Notes: generated by a model from the letters alone, not told the origin. A stretch of 64,000 bases of DNA from Calditrichia bacterium (GCA_020635015.1 JACKAP010000002.1:372001-436000); one strand, 5' to 3'; positions 1 through 9,110 are shown, counted from the first letter of the stretch. Numbers and translations are program-made.

Positions 1-2
1 AG

Positions 3-1691
3 ACCTTCTCCCCCCTGGCGGCGGCGGTGGCGCTGGCGATGTTCGGGTCGCTGCTTTTTGCCCTGGCCCTGGCGCCGGTGCTGGCCGATCTGCTGATGCG
101 CCGCCCGGCGGCAAGCTCCCGCGCCCGTCCGGCGGAGACCCACATGATGCTGCGCTTTTTGATCCGCTTATACCGCCCGGCAGTCACTTTTGTGGTCAAA
201 AGGCGCGGATTTGCGGTTGCCCTGGCCGCGCTGCTGGTGGTTATCGGCCTGCTGCTATTCCCCCGCCTGGGCTCGGAATTTACCCCGACGCTCCAGGAAG
301 GCACCATCGTCTTACGGCTGACTATGGCGCCCTCGATCTCGCTCACCGAAAGCACCCGGATTACCCAGATCGTCGAGCGGCGCCTGATGAAAATTCCCGA
401 GATCGAGGGAGTGGTCACCCGCATCGGGCGCGGGGAGGTCGGCGCCCACACCGACCCGATCAACAGCGCCGAGATGTATATTCTCCTGAAGCCGAAGGAG
501 CACTGGCGCGTTGCCGGTGGTCAGCAGGCGCTGACCCGGCGCATCCGCGCGGGGGTCGGGGAGATCCCGGGGGTGCTGGCGAATTTCACCCAGCCGATCC
601 AGATGACGGTTGACGAGCTGCTGGAAGGGGTGCGGGCCGAGCTGGCGGTCAAACTGTTCGGCGACGACCTGGAGGTACTGAAAGACAAAGCGGATGGCAT
701 CGCCGCGCTGCTCAAAGACCTTCCCGGCGCCGCTGATGTGCAGGTCGATCAGGTCAGCGGCACCCCGCAACTGTTTATCCGCATCGACCGTCAGGCGATC
801 GCCCGCTACGGCATCAACGTGGCCGATGTGCAGCAAACCCTCAGCGCCGCGGTGGGCGGCGAGACGGCCGGGCAGATCTTCGAGGGCATCCGCCGCTTCG
901 ATATTCTGGTGCGCTTCAGCGAAGGCGCGCGCAGCAGCAAAACCGCCATCGAGAACCTGCTCATTCCCGGCCCCGACGGCATTCACCTGCCCCTGGCCCA
1001 ACTGGCGGCGGTTGAGGAGCTGGTCGGTCCCCGGCAGATCACCCGCGAACGCAACCAGCGCTTCATAACCGTTCAGTGCAATGTGAGCGGTCGTGATATC
1101 GGTTCATTTGTGGAAGCGGGGCAGCAGGCCATCGCCGCCGGGGTGGAGCTGCCCCCCGGCTACCTGGTCACCTGGGGGGGACAGTTCCGCCTGCAGCAGG
1201 AGGCCAACCAGCGTCTGGCAGTGGTCATCCCCCTCACCCTGCTGCTGATCTTTCTGCTGCTGTTCTCCAGCTTCAATTCGCTGAAGAACACCCTGCTGAT
1301 CCTGCTCAACATTCCGCTGGCGCTGGTAGGAGGGGTGGCGGCACTGTGGCTGACCGGGCAAAATCTGTCGGTGCCGGCATCGGTCGGTTTTATTGCGCTG
1401 TTCGGCATCGCCCTGGAAAATGGGATGGTGCTGGTTACCCATCTCAATCAACTGGTGCGGGAAGGGAGATCGCTCGACGCAGCGTCGATCGAGGGCGCGC
1501 TGCTGCGCCTGCGCCCGGTGCTGATGACCGCCCTGACCACCGCGCTGGGATTGATTCCTTTGCTCCTATCCAACGGCACCGGCAGTGAAGTGCAGCAGCC
1601 GCTGGCGACGGTGGTCGTGGGTGGACTGCTCACCTCCACCGTGCTGACCCTGCTGGTGATCCCGGCGATCTATAAGTGGTTTGCGGAATAA
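3..1691 (+). CDS. Heavy-metal RND efflux permease (CusA/CzcA family), C-terminal part
   Basis: The reading frame is open from the window edge, so the start lies upstream; about 560 residues of a protein that is usually about 1040 long are visible. The protein is the inner-membrane proton-driven pump of a tripartite metal efflux system. Visible features are a transmembrane helix at the start, a long periplasmic porter domain (about residues 70-390 of the visible part) and the C-terminal membrane bundle, including the segment around 'SVGFIALFGIALENGM', which is typical of CzcA/CusA proteins. Family membership is sure; which metal is moved (Cu/Ag or Co/Zn/Cd) cannot be told because the key membrane residues are off-window. 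The membrane-fusion and outer-membrane partners would be expected upstream. Confidence 0.93.
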   Translation, partial: TFSPLAAAVALAMFGSLLFALALAPVLADLLMRRPAASSRARPAETHMMLRFLIRLYRPAVTFVVKRRGFAVALAALLVVIGLLLFPRLGSEFTPTLQEGTIVLRLTMAPSISLTESTRITQIVERRLMKIPEIEGVVTRIGRGEVGAHTDPINSAEMYILLKPKEHWRVAGGQQALTRRIRAGVGEIPGVLANFTQPIQMTVDELLEGVRAELAVKLFGDDLEVLKDKADGIAALLKDLPGAADVQVDQVSGTPQLFIRIDRQAIARYGINVADVQQTLSAAVGGETAGQIFEGIRRFDILVRFSEGARSSKTAIENLLIPGPDGIHLPLAQLAAVEELVGPRQITRERNQRFITVQCNVSGRDIGSFVEAGQQAIAAGVELPPGYLVTWGGQFRLQQEANQRLAVVIPLTLLLIFLLLFSSFNSLKNTLLILLNIPLALVGGVAALWLTGQNLSVPASVGFIALFGIALENGMVLVTHLNQLVREGRSLDAASIEGALLRLRPVLMTALTTALGLIPLLLSNGTGSEVQQPLATVVVGGLLTSTVLTLLVIPAIYKWFAE

Positions 1692-1732
1692 AAGACAAAA
1701 CCCGTCCACGGATTAACACAGATTGCACGGAT

Positions 1733-1856
1733 TGACGCATGGGGCATGGGGCATGGCGCCGTAATGTGCAAGCACATGTTCCGACACCCGCACTGTAATA
1801 CACCATGCCCCATGCCCTTTGCCCCATGCAAAAGTTCTCCGTATTACACAGTCATC
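1733..1856 (+). repeat. Dispersed GCATGGGG inverted-repeat element, copy 1
   Basis: About 125 bases with GGGGCATGG-type boxes on the left and CCATGCCCC-type boxes on the right, so the ends are inverted repeats. The middle (CGCCGTAATGTGCAAGC, then TTCCGACACCCG) recurs in copies near 13.6 and 17.1 kb. No protein is encoded; short ORFs across it are incidental. It looks like a MITE-like element. Confidence 0.75.
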
Positions 1857-1878
1857 AATATCGCTATGTAAACGTCCC

Positions 1879-2409
1879 CTACCGCAGCATCTCCGCAATC
1901 TTCGGGCGGGTGGTCTCGATCCGCTGGTAATCCAGCTTCAATCCCAGCGGGGCGAGGGCGGCGCCGAGGCCGTCGTAGATCGGTTTGACTTTCTCGAATG
2001 GTGCGGAGACGGATTCCAGGGCGGTGTGTTCGGCGTTGTTGCGCAGGCTTTTGTCGGCGCCGTTCTCCAGCAGGAGCTGAACGATCTCGCTGCGGCAGAA
2101 GAAAGCCGCGCTGTGCAGGGCGGTCGATCCCTCATTATTCTGGTAGTTCACATCCGCTCCGGCCGCAATCAGCGCCCGGGCCACTTCGGTATGCCCAAAC
2201 ACCGCGGCGGTGATCAGGGGAGTGGAGCCGCGCGAGGGCTCCGGCTCATCCAAGTTCGATCCGGCCGCGATATGCTGCTGAACCGCTTCAAGATTCCCCT
2301 GAATAGCCGCGACATGGAGGTTTACACTCGGCGTCGGGTTCTGCTGCTCTCCGCAGCCGGATAAGGTGAGCATTGCAATTGCCAGCATGACAGCGATGAA
2401 TGTTCTCAT
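1879..2409 (-). CDS. Ankyrin-repeat lipoprotein
   Basis: A 176-residue exported protein. The chosen start gives a lipoprotein signal peptide (MRTFIAVMLAIAML, lipobox LSGC, Cys about residue 19) and has an AGGAG box nine bases upstream; the upstream in-frame Met has neither. After the signal come three to four ankyrin repeats (about residues 28-135) with the usual 'G.TPL..AA..GH.E....L...GADVN' pattern, then a short non-repeat C-terminus. Ankyrin repeats bind other proteins, so a role in periplasmic or outer-membrane protein contacts is likely, but the partner is unknown. It is a single-gene unit on the minus strand, convergent with the RND gene. Confidence 0.85.
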   Translation of the reverse strand: MRTFIAVMLAIAMLTLSGCGEQQNPTPSVNLHVAAIQGNLEAVQQHIAAGSNLDEPEPSRGSTPLITAAVFGHTEVARALIAAGADVNYQNNEGSTALHSAAFFCRSEIVQLLLENGADKSLRNNAEHTALESVSAPFEKVKPIYDGLGAALAPLGLKLDYQRIETTRPKIAEMLR

Positions 2410-2466
2410 AGTCGGTTTCTCCTGAGTTTGATGAATATACCGTATTGTGAATATCAAAGAATGATT

Positions 2467-2543
2467 GCCACAGAGACACAGAGCACACAGAGGTTGATTT
2501 TATTTAACTTATAATTTCTCTGTGATCTCTGTGTCTCTGTGGC
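2467..2543. repeat. Long inverted repeat with 26-base arms
   Basis: The left arm (2467-2492) and right arm (2518-2543) are nearly perfect reverse complements, differing by about two bases, and both are built from CACAGAGA-type words; a 25-base AT-rich loop lies between. It sits upstream of the ankyrin lipoprotein and downstream of the acyltransferase gene, so it could act as a terminator for the acyltransferase transcript. No T-tract follows, so this is not certain. Confidence 0.7.
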
Positions 2544-2596
2544 ATAAGTTAACAAGTTGATTTTTTAACCAATCCTTAGCCAAGGAATCTATAACA

Positions 2597-3736
2597 CTAA
2601 ACGACCTGAGAAATAGCCCCTTTAACCACCTTGCGATAAAAATAAACCAGCAGATTACTGACAACATAGGTCGATGCAATCAAGATCAGAAGCTTCAGCA
2701 CTGCAGGAATCGCCGCGCCCAGCATCGCTGCAGCAATCACGCCTAATACAATCGTATGAATGATATAAACATTATATGAATTCTGATTCAGTTCGCCCCT
2801 GATGTTCCCCGGCCTGTTCAGATAATGTTTAAAGACCATCATCAGCAAATACAGCAGCCCCAGCAGTGACAGATAAAAACTCAGCCAGATCAGCACGGTA
2901 TCGGTTACTGCAGAAAAGATAAAACTGCCCGGTTTCAGGAAGGTATTCCGGTACAACGTATAATATAGAGCGAGCGGTATCCAGACGGTTCCCAGGACGG
3001 AAAAAAAGAAGGTTCTGCTTTCCCCCGTAGACTCGAATATCTTCAGCCGGTAGCAGAGCGCTCCCAGCAAAAAGATCATCCAGTAGATCAGCAGCCGTTC
3101 ATTTTGGAAATCCAGCAGGGCGGTCTTTGTCCAACCCTCCAAATTCAACACATCCATCGAGAAGCTGTAGGCAAAGCCCAGCACGAAGATAACCCCGACC
3201 GCGCTTTTCAAACTAATATGCGGTAGCTTGATATTCAGACTCGCCAACCCAACATACAGCAGGTCGAAGAGAAACAGCACCGGCAGGAACCAGAGCCAAT
3301 TCTGGCTGAAAATGCCGTTGCTCCAATGAAAGTAGCTGCTCCAATGTTCCTGGGTCATATTCCGGGAAGCTAAGAAGATGAACTTGTAGAGCGGCATCAA
3401 GGTCAAAACGGCGATCACCCAGGGGATCATCAGCCTCTTGAACTTGGACTTCAGAAAAGACCAGCCGGTTTTTCGTTTGAGGGATAAGGGGGTCAGAAAT
3501 CCGGAGATGAAGAAAATGGTGGACATGATGAAAATGTCCAGTATCATCAAATTGGGGATACTGGCCAGTGCGGTGGTCGCAGGGTCATGCACGATCCAAA
3601 AGAATCCCGCGATCCCGCTGTTTTCGTAAACCAGCCCGCAGTGGTAGACCACCACCCAAAAGATCATGAAGGTTCTGAGATGGTCTAAAAAGTAGATTCT
3701 GCTTTTGGGGGTTGGGTTTTGATCTTTTTTACTCAT
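2597..3736 (-). CDS. Acyltransferase 3 family membrane protein
   Basis: A 379-residue integral membrane protein with about ten hydrophobic segments. The N-terminus 'SRIYFLDHLRTFMIFWVVVYH' holds the Arg and the His that are typical of the acyltransferase-3 (MdoC/OatA-like) family, followed by 'FFISGFL' and a positively charged loop. Family members transfer acyl groups, often acetyl or succinyl, to sugars or lipids at the membrane. The closest style is MdoC/OpgC-like, but the acceptor cannot be told from sequence alone. The upstream region has only a weak ribosome site. It stands alone on the minus strand. Confidence 0.85.
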   Translation of the reverse strand: MSKKDQNPTPKSRIYFLDHLRTFMIFWVVVYHCGLVYENSGIAGFFWIVHDPATTALASIPNLMILDIFIMSTIFFISGFLTPLSLKRKTGWSFLKSKFKRLMIPWVIAVLTLMPLYKFIFLASRNMTQEHWSSYFHWSNGIFSQNWLWFLPVLFLFDLLYVGLASLNIKLPHISLKSAVGVIFVLGFAYSFSMDVLNLEGWTKTALLDFQNERLLIYWMIFLLGALCYRLKIFESTGESRTFFFSVLGTVWIPLALYYTLYRNTFLKPGSFIFSAVTDTVLIWLSFYLSLLGLLYLLMMVFKHYLNRPGNIRGELNQNSYNVYIIHTIVLGVIAAAMLGAAIPAVLKLLILIASTYVVSNLLVYFYRKVVKGAISQVV

Positions 3737-3809
3737 AGATATGGTTCTTACAACTATTTAGCCTACGAAATGCCCTAAGGTTAATGAAAAACAATTTGTA
3801 ATTCTATCT

Positions 3810-3928
3810 GTCATTGCGAGGCGTCTTGTGCCGAAGCAATCTCCTGCAGGGTGCAACCAACTACAGTGACGTTGGGAGCTATTTGAGAGAGATTGCCGCG
3901 CCGCAAAATACGCGGCTCGCAATGACGA
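3810..3928. repeat. TCATTGCGAG-type MITE-like element, copy 1
   Basis: Starts with TGTCATTGCGAGGCG and ends with CGCGGCTCGCAATGACGACA, so the ends are inverted. Internal AAGCAATCTCC and GAGATTGCCGCG blocks also face each other. The same architecture recurs at 47291-47410, and a half copy lies at about 61370-61423. This element type is widespread in bacterial genomes as a non-coding dispersed repeat. The rest of 3737-4050 shows no gene. Confidence 0.8.
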
Positions 3929-4050
3929 CACCTATATACCGCATAACAACTGAATGTCACTGCATGTTACGGAAAAGTATCCAAGGAGAAACACACTTTT
4001 TTATTTTTTGAGGTTGCCACCTTTTGCTGGAAGGGTATATTGTTCCTGAG

Positions 4051-6525
4051 ATGAATAAGCGAAATCGAATCGCGACCGGCATCTGGCTGGGATTATGGTG
4101 GCTGACGATGCTGCCGGTCGCTCAGGCTCAGAACGGACTTTCCCCCCAGCCGCTTGATGGCACCTACCTCCGGGAGTGGCTGCTGCTGGGGCCGTTTTTT
4201 CCCGGTGACCTGGCGCAGGATTTTCTCGCCGCGGCCGGCGGGGAGGCGCAGGTCGATCCTCAAGCCGGCGACAGGGTCGTGACCGCCCGGGGCGACACGC
4301 TGGTCTGGAAGCATTATCAATCCCCGGAAAATGTAGTCGATTTGCTGAATGCGGTCGGTCAGGTTCAGCATGCCGCAGCATACGCCTTCTGCATCCTGGA
4401 TAGTGACAGCGCCGGGGAATATCAAATGTTGTTGGGCAGCGATGACGGCGCGGCGGTGTGGATCAATGGCAAACGCGTTCACTACAACCCGGCAGACCGT
4501 TCACTTTTCCTGGACCAGGACCGGTTCGAGGCCGACATCAGCGCGGGCAGCAACCGCTGCCTGATCAAGATCACCCAGGGCCTCGGGCAATGGCGTTTTG
4601 CCCTGCGAGCCTTTCCGGCAAGCCGGCCGGCTGGGATCACACCCCGGTTCTACATCGCCTCGCACGAACTCTCCACGACGATCGAACTTTCCAACAATCT
4701 CTGGAAATATCACCCCGGCGACGACCCGGCCTGGGCAATGCCGGATATCGATGACAGCGCCTGGCAATCCCTCAATCCGGCGCTCGGGCCTGCGGCCTTG
4801 CTCCCGGGAGGGTGGGAAGGCGCCGGCTGGTTCCGGCTGCATATCGCAATCGATTCCACGCTGATCAACCGGCCCCTGGGATTATCGATCTGGCAGGCCG
4901 GCACTTCGCATCTCTACCTGGACGGAAAATGGATCTATACCTTTGGGGAAAACCGTGACGACTGGAGCGGAATGCCCAAAGTGCTCACCTTTGAGCAAAA
5001 GCAACATCATGTACTGGCGGTTCGCTATTCGAATCCCGCGATTGAAACATACCATCACGATGGGGTCAATGCCGGATTTACGCTTCAACTGGGCGAGTTG
5101 AACCGGATGACCGAGGCCAGGATCCACAGTGAACGAACCTTTCTCGGCTATCAAATGTTTTTCACCGCGCTGCCCCTGGCGATCGGCCTGCTGCACCTGA
5201 TCTTTTTTATCTTTCTGCCCGGATTGCGGCAGAACCTGTATTTCGCCCTCTTCCTGTTTTTCTATGCCGCCACCATCTTTTTCGATTATCAGATGTTGCT
5301 TTCGGCCGATATCGAACAGGAGCTCTTTTCATTCCGCTTACACTGCGCCATGCTTCCCTTCTGGGTATTGTTCCAATTATGCTTCGTCTATTCGCTCTTT
5401 TACCGGAAGCTGCCCAAAACGTTTTGGCTGATCGCAGTGGTCGCACTCTGCCTCGGCGCCCTGGCGGTCTATCAACCGGAGAGAAATTTCAAATTTTTCG
5501 GCATCGTTTACATTGCGACCAATATCGAAATCATCCGGGTCATCATAATGGCAATATACCGGAAGCAGGAAGGCGCCTGGATCATCGGGATGGCATTTAT
5601 GGTATTTTTCTTTTTTGGGGCCCTGGATACCTTGATGGATCGGGGGATCATCACCATTTTCCGGGAAATGGAAAATCCTTACGCCCTCGGATCGATCGGT
5701 TTTTTTGTGGCGATGTCGGTATACCTCTCGCGCGATTTTGCCCGGGCCAATCGCAAGATTGCCGAGCAGGATATCGCCCAGCGCCTGCTGGAGGCCGAAA
5801 ACGCCCGCCAGGCGGAAGAACTGGAAGCGGCCCGCCAGTTGCAGCTCTCCATGCTGCCCAAAGCGCTCCCCCAACATCCCCGGCTGGACATCGCCGTTTA
5901 TATGAAAACCGCTACCGAAGTCGGAGGCGATTATTACGATTTCAAACAACACGAAGACGGCACCCTGACCGCGGTGATCGGTGATGCCACCGGGCACGGG
6001 ATGCAGGCCGGTACCATGGTTTCTGCGACCAAAAGCCTCTTCCATGCCCTTGCCGAGGAACCGCAACCGGTTCAATTCCTGCAAAAAGCCACCACGGCGA
6101 TCAAGGCGATGGGCCTGAAGAAAATGTTCATGGCCCTGACCATCGCCCGCTTTAAAGACCACCACCTGGAAATTGCCGCCGCCGGCATGCCCTTCCCGCT
6201 GGTCTATCGTTCGGCCGATCGCCGGGTGGAAGAGATTACCCTAAAAGGCATGCCGCTGGGCGCCTTTGCCAATTTTCCCTACCCGTCTCAAAAACTTCAA
6301 TTGGCCCCCGGCGATACGATCCTGTTGATGAGCGACGGCCTGGAGGAGATGTTCAATCCCCAGAATGAAACCCTGGGCGAGGCGCAGGTGAGGGCATTGT
6401 TCCGGGAAATTGCCGCAGATTCGCCGCAAGCGATCATCGCGCACCTGAAACATGCCGGCGAAGCCTGGGCAAACGGACGCGCCCAGCAGGATGATGTGAC
6501 GTTTGTGGTGGTGAAGGTTCGCTAG
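4051..6525 (+). CDS. Membrane-bound PP2C (SpoIIE/RsbU-type) serine phosphatase with extracytoplasmic sensor
   Basis: An 824-residue signalling protein. The ATG at 4051 was chosen because it starts a clear signal peptide (MNKRNR, hydrophobic core, AQA cleavage region); a TTG 27 bases upstream is possible. Residues about 30-350 are an extracytoplasmic region with two beta-rich, carbohydrate-binding-like segments. Residues about 365-570 hold a 7TM bundle of the DISM type. A coiled linker (about 570-600) leads to the phosphatase domain, which shows 'EVGGDYYDF' (about residue 625), 'GDATGHGMQAG' and a final 'DDVTFVVVK'; these acidic residues bind the two metal ions. Such proteins usually dephosphorylate anti-anti-sigma factors. 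No partner-switch genes lie beside it. Its stop codon falls inside the hairpin array that follows. Confidence 0.92.
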   Translation: MNKRNRIATGIWLGLWWLTMLPVAQAQNGLSPQPLDGTYLREWLLLGPFFPGDLAQDFLAAAGGEAQVDPQAGDRVVTARGDTLVWKHYQSPENVVDLLNAVGQVQHAAAYAFCILDSDSAGEYQMLLGSDDGAAVWINGKRVHYNPADRSLFLDQDRFEADISAGSNRCLIKITQGLGQWRFALRAFPASRPAGITPRFYIASHELSTTIELSNNLWKYHPGDDPAWAMPDIDDSAWQSLNPALGPAALLPGGWEGAGWFRLHIAIDSTLINRPLGLSIWQAGTSHLYLDGKWIYTFGENRDDWSGMPKVLTFEQKQHHVLAVRYSNPAIETYHHDGVNAGFTLQLGELNRMTEARIHSERTFLGYQMFFTALPLAIGLLHLIFFIFLPGLRQNLYFALFLFFYAATIFFDYQMLLSADIEQELFSFRLHCAMLPFWVLFQLCFVYSLFYRKLPKTFWLIAVVALCLGALAVYQPERNFKFFGIVYIATNIEIIRVIIMAIYRKQEGAWIIGMAFMVFFFFGALDTLMDRGIITIFREMENPYALGSIGFFVAMSVYLSRDFARANRKIAEQDIAQRLLEAENARQAEELEAARQLQLSMLPKALPQHPRLDIAVYMKTATEVGGDYYDFKQHEDGTLTAVIGDATGHGMQAGTMVSATKSLFHALAEEPQPVQFLQKATTAIKAMGLKKMFMALTIARFKDHHLEIAAAGMPFPLVYRSADRRVEEITLKGMPLGAFANFPYPSQKLQLAPGDTILLMSDGLEEMFNPQNETLGEAQVRALFREIAADSPQAIIAHLKHAGEAWANGRAQQDDVTFVVVKVR

Positions 6526-6697
6526 CGCTCACGATGTTTGTTCGCTAGCGCTCACGATGTTTGTTCGCTGCGCTCACGATGTTAGCTCGCTCTCGCTCGC
6601 GATATTTACTCGCTTACGCTCGTGATGTTTGTTCGCTGCGCGAACGATGTTTGCTCACTTCGTTCGCGATATTAGTTCGCTGCGCTCACGATGTTGT
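6518..6697 (+). repeat. GATGTTT-linked mini-hairpin array A1
   Basis: Eight units of 22-24 bases. Each unit has two short arms (GTTCGC, GCTCAC, GCTCGC or GCGAAC), a three- or four-base gap (TGC, TAGC, TTC, TCT, TTA) and a connector GATGTTT, GATATTT or a one-base variant. One unit, GTTCGC-TGC-GCGAAC, is a perfect stem with a three-base loop; others pair only in part. The array begins within the last codons of the PP2C gene and supplies its TAG stop. Confidence 0.85.
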
Positions 6698-6728
6698 GCA
6701 GTAATAAGACAAGGCTATAGCAATTATT

Positions 6729-6749
6729 CCCCGCCTTTTCAAGGCGGGG
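6729..6749. terminator. Perfect 9-bp stem with 3-base loop between convergent genes
   Basis: CCCCGCCTT, loop TTC, AAGGCGGGG. It lies between the end of the PP2C gene (plus strand) and the end of the aldolase gene (minus strand), a natural place for a terminator serving both. There is no clear T-tract on either side, so it may only be another dispersed palindrome. The remaining bases up to 6865 hold GC-rich CGCTCCACGCTC-like repeats and no gene. Confidence 0.5.
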
Positions 6750-6865
6750 ACAGATTTGTGAAGCGTCCAGCGAGCAAATCAGGGGCGGTTGACTCGCAGT
6801 TCCTCGCTCCACGCTCTTCGCTCAACGCTCCACGTCTTTCGCTCTCCGCCCTCACCCCTCCGCGC

Positions 6866-7534
6866 CTAAAACGGTATCACCGGCCACTTAATCCCGTAGG
6901 TATTCTCCCGCATAAAATTCAGCTTCTCCACCTCCTCGGGATCAAGTTCCCGCACCGGGCCGAGCTGCAGGGCGGCGAGGTAGGATTTGGCGACCTGCTC
7001 CATCAATTCCAGTTTATGGTATGCTTCACTTAATGAGGCACCGGCGGTAAGGCTGCCGTGATGGTCGAGCAGCAGGCAGTCGGTCTGGCGGATGAAGGGG
7101 CGGATGGAGGCCGCTACCTCGGGGGTGGAGGGCCGGGCGTAGGGAGCAGTGGGGATCTTGCCGAGCAGGATGACGCTCTCCGCCAGGATCGGTCGGTCCA
7201 GCCCTTTCCCGGCCAGCATCAGGGCGATGCAGCTTGGGGGATGGGCATGCACCACCGCCCGCACTTCCGGGCGCTGGCGGTAGACCTCCAGATGCATCAG
7301 GATCTCGGAGGATGCCCGCCGCTCGCCTTCCAGGTGATTGCCCTGGAGATCAATCACCACCGGATCGGAGAGCGCCATCTCGCCTTTGCACAGGCCGCTG
7401 GGGGTCGCCAAAATGCGCGCCTCGTCCAGGCGCAGGCTGAGATTGCCCTCGGTGGCCACCACCAGCTCCCGCTGATACATTTTTTGGCCGGTGGTGATGA
7501 GTTGGGTGCGTTGTTCGGTGAAATTCATGTTCAT
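6866..7534 (-). CDS. Class II aldolase/adducin family protein
   Basis: A 222-residue zinc aldolase related to L-fuculose-phosphate aldolase (FucA) and to MtnB. Visible family features are 'ATEGNLSLR' near residue 28, an 'SSE' glutamate matching the FucA catalytic acid, 'HAHPP' (two zinc His) and 'HHGS' (third zinc His, about residue 155). Members split or dehydrate phosphorylated sugar acids; the true substrate cannot be read here. The start at 7534 was chosen because the upstream extension is encoded by a palindromic repeat; a second Met lies two codons further in, and neither has a good ribosome site. It follows the aminotransferase gene on the same strand with a gap of about 120 bases and may be co-transcribed. 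Confidence 0.85.
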   Translation of the reverse strand: MNMNFTEQRTQLITTGQKMYQRELVVATEGNLSLRLDEARILATPSGLCKGEMALSDPVVIDLQGNHLEGERRASSEILMHLEVYRQRPEVRAVVHAHPPSCIALMLAGKGLDRPILAESVILLGKIPTAPYARPSTPEVAASIRPFIRQTDCLLLDHHGSLTAGASLSEAYHKLELMEQVAKSYLAALQLGPVRELDPEEVEKLNFMRENTYGIKWPVIPF

Positions 7535-7593
7535 GGTAAATTTTTGAATGATAAATGATGAATGGTTTTGGGAGATGGGATTTGGGACCGTAG

Positions 7594-7635
7594 GGAATGG
7601 TCGCGACCATTCCGGGAATGGTCGCGACCATTCCC
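7594..7635. repeat. Two tandem perfect palindromes centred on TCGCGA
   Basis: Bases 7594-7613 read GGAATGGTCGCGACCATTCC, a perfect 20-base palindrome, followed directly by a 22-base perfect palindrome with the same core (7614-7635). They sit between the aminotransferase-like gene and the aldolase gene on the minus strand. They could be a dimeric binding site or a post-transcriptional hairpin in the intergenic mRNA. Confidence 0.85.
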
Positions 7636-7653
7636 GGAATGCCCCCCCCAACA

Positions 7654-8916
7654 TCACATCTCCCTCACCACCTCCAACAACCGGTCCAATTCCGCAATGG
7701 TATTATAATGCACCGGTCCGACCCGCACCATGCCGCCGCTTTCCGCCAGGCCGAGGTGCTTGACCACCTCCACGGCATAATAATCGCCGTCCCATACAAA
7801 AATATTTTCCGCTGCCAGGCGCCGGGCGATGTCGGCCGGGGAAAACCCCTCGCGGGTGAAGGTCACCGTGGGCACGCGTTTATCGAACTGGCCGGGATCG
7901 GTGATGCCGTGTACCGTCACGCCGGAAATCGCCTGCAGGCCTTTGATCAGATGGGCGCTGAGTAATTTTTCGTAGGCTTTGATCGCCGCCATGGCGGTAT
8001 GGATATTCTGCTGGCGTCCGGAGAAATGACCAAACGGCTGGCGGTAGATATCCCGCGCCTGCTCGCCCAGCCAGGCCAGGTATTCGATCGCCCCCAGGGC
8101 GCCGGCCTGCCCCTCGAAACTCTGGGTGCCGGTCTCGAACTTGCCGGGCCCGTGATCCTCCGCCGGGCGCACCTTGTAGGCCGGCAGGGCCTCCAGCAGC
8201 TCTCCCCTGCCCCACAAAATGCCCTGATGGCCGCCGAAAAATTTATAGACCGAGCAAGCCAGAAAATCGCATCCCAACGCTTGCACGTCGGTAGGGCCAT
8301 GGGGCACGTATTGAACCGCATCGACATAGGTGAGGGCGCCCACCGCCCGGGCCATTGATGATATGGTCTTGACATCGTTGATCGTACCGAGGGCATTGCT
8401 GGCATAATTCACCGCCAGCAGCTTCACCCGTCTGCTGATCAGCCGCTCCAGCTCATCCAGATCATATTGGTAAGTTTCGCGATTGAAGGAGAGCCACTTC
8501 ACCTCCAGCCCCAGGTCCTCCGCCAGCAGCCGCCAGGGATTGACATTGGCATCATGATCCATCCGGGTGAGGATAATCTCATCTCCCGGCTTCAGCCAGT
8601 GTCCCAGGGAGCGGGAGATGGCAAAGGTCAGGGTGGTCATGTTGGCGCCGAAGACGATCTCCTCCGGCGAAGGGGCGTTGAGCAGTTCCGCCGCGGCACG
8701 ATGCGCCTCGGCCGACAGGGCGTCGGAATCCTGCGAGGTGCGAAAGGGACCGCCGTGATTGGCATTCATGCGGATCATATACTCGCTGGTGCGTTCAATC
8801 ACCCGCTTTGGCACCTGAGTGCCGGCGGGATTATCGAGATAGATTCGGGGCACGCCTCCGTCTTCCAAAGACAGGGCCGGGAACTGGGCACGGATTTGTT
8901 GAATGTCGAAGGGCAT
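7654..8916 (-). CDS. Class V aminotransferase, cysteine-desulfurase-like (VC1184-type)
   Basis: A 420-residue PLP-dependent enzyme of fold type I. The N-terminus 'IYLDNPAGTQVPKRVIE', the aspartate motif 'YVDAVQYVPHG' and the PLP-lysine motif 'SVYKFFGGHQG' (about residue 224) match the SufS-like branch known as VC1184-type. True cysteine desulfurases carry an active-site cysteine loop near the C-terminus; no clear counterpart is seen here, so the substrate is open (cysteine, kynurenine-like or another amino acid). An AGGA box six bases before the ATG supports the start. It is likely co-transcribed with the class II aldolase downstream. No iron-sulfur assembly genes are nearby, which argues against a core SufS role. 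Confidence 0.88.
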   Translation of the reverse strand: MPFDIQQIRAQFPALSLEDGGVPRIYLDNPAGTQVPKRVIERTSEYMIRMNANHGGPFRTSQDSDALSAEAHRAAAELLNAPSPEEIVFGANMTTLTFAISRSLGHWLKPGDEIILTRMDHDANVNPWRLLAEDLGLEVKWLSFNRETYQYDLDELERLISRRVKLLAVNYASNALGTINDVKTISSMARAVGALTYVDAVQYVPHGPTDVQALGCDFLACSVYKFFGGHQGILWGRGELLEALPAYKVRPAEDHGPGKFETGTQSFEGQAGALGAIEYLAWLGEQARDIYRQPFGHFSGRQQNIHTAMAAIKAYEKLLSAHLIKGLQAISGVTVHGITDPGQFDKRVPTVTFTREGFSPADIARRLAAENIFVWDGDYYAVEVVKHLGLAESGGMVRVGPVHYNTIAELDRLLEVVREM

Positions 8917-8991
8917 GGGCTATCCTGGTTATATGGTTACATTGTTACATTAGACCTTGCTACTGCTTATGTTTTTGTTTTTAATTAATTT

Positions 8992-9110
8992 GTGTCATCT
9001 CGAAGCGTAGCGAGAAATCTATTTTTGCGTACAATTCTTGAACCAATCGACACCATCAGCTTTTTGCAGCGACAGATTTCTCACCCTAAACGACAGGGTT
9101 CGAAATGACA
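8992..9110. repeat. GTCATCTCGAAGCG/TTCGAAATGAC inverted-repeat element
   Basis: The left end reads TGTCATCTCGAAGCGTAGCG with GAGAAATCT, and the right end reads AGATTTCTC with GGTTCGAAATGACA, so the termini are inverted repeats of about 35 bases. This is a MITE-like family of the kind common in FCB bacteria. It is nested in a wider inverted repeat (TTAGACCTTGC near 8951 against GCAATAAGGTCTA near 9150). No gene is present between 8917 and 9327. Confidence 0.7.
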
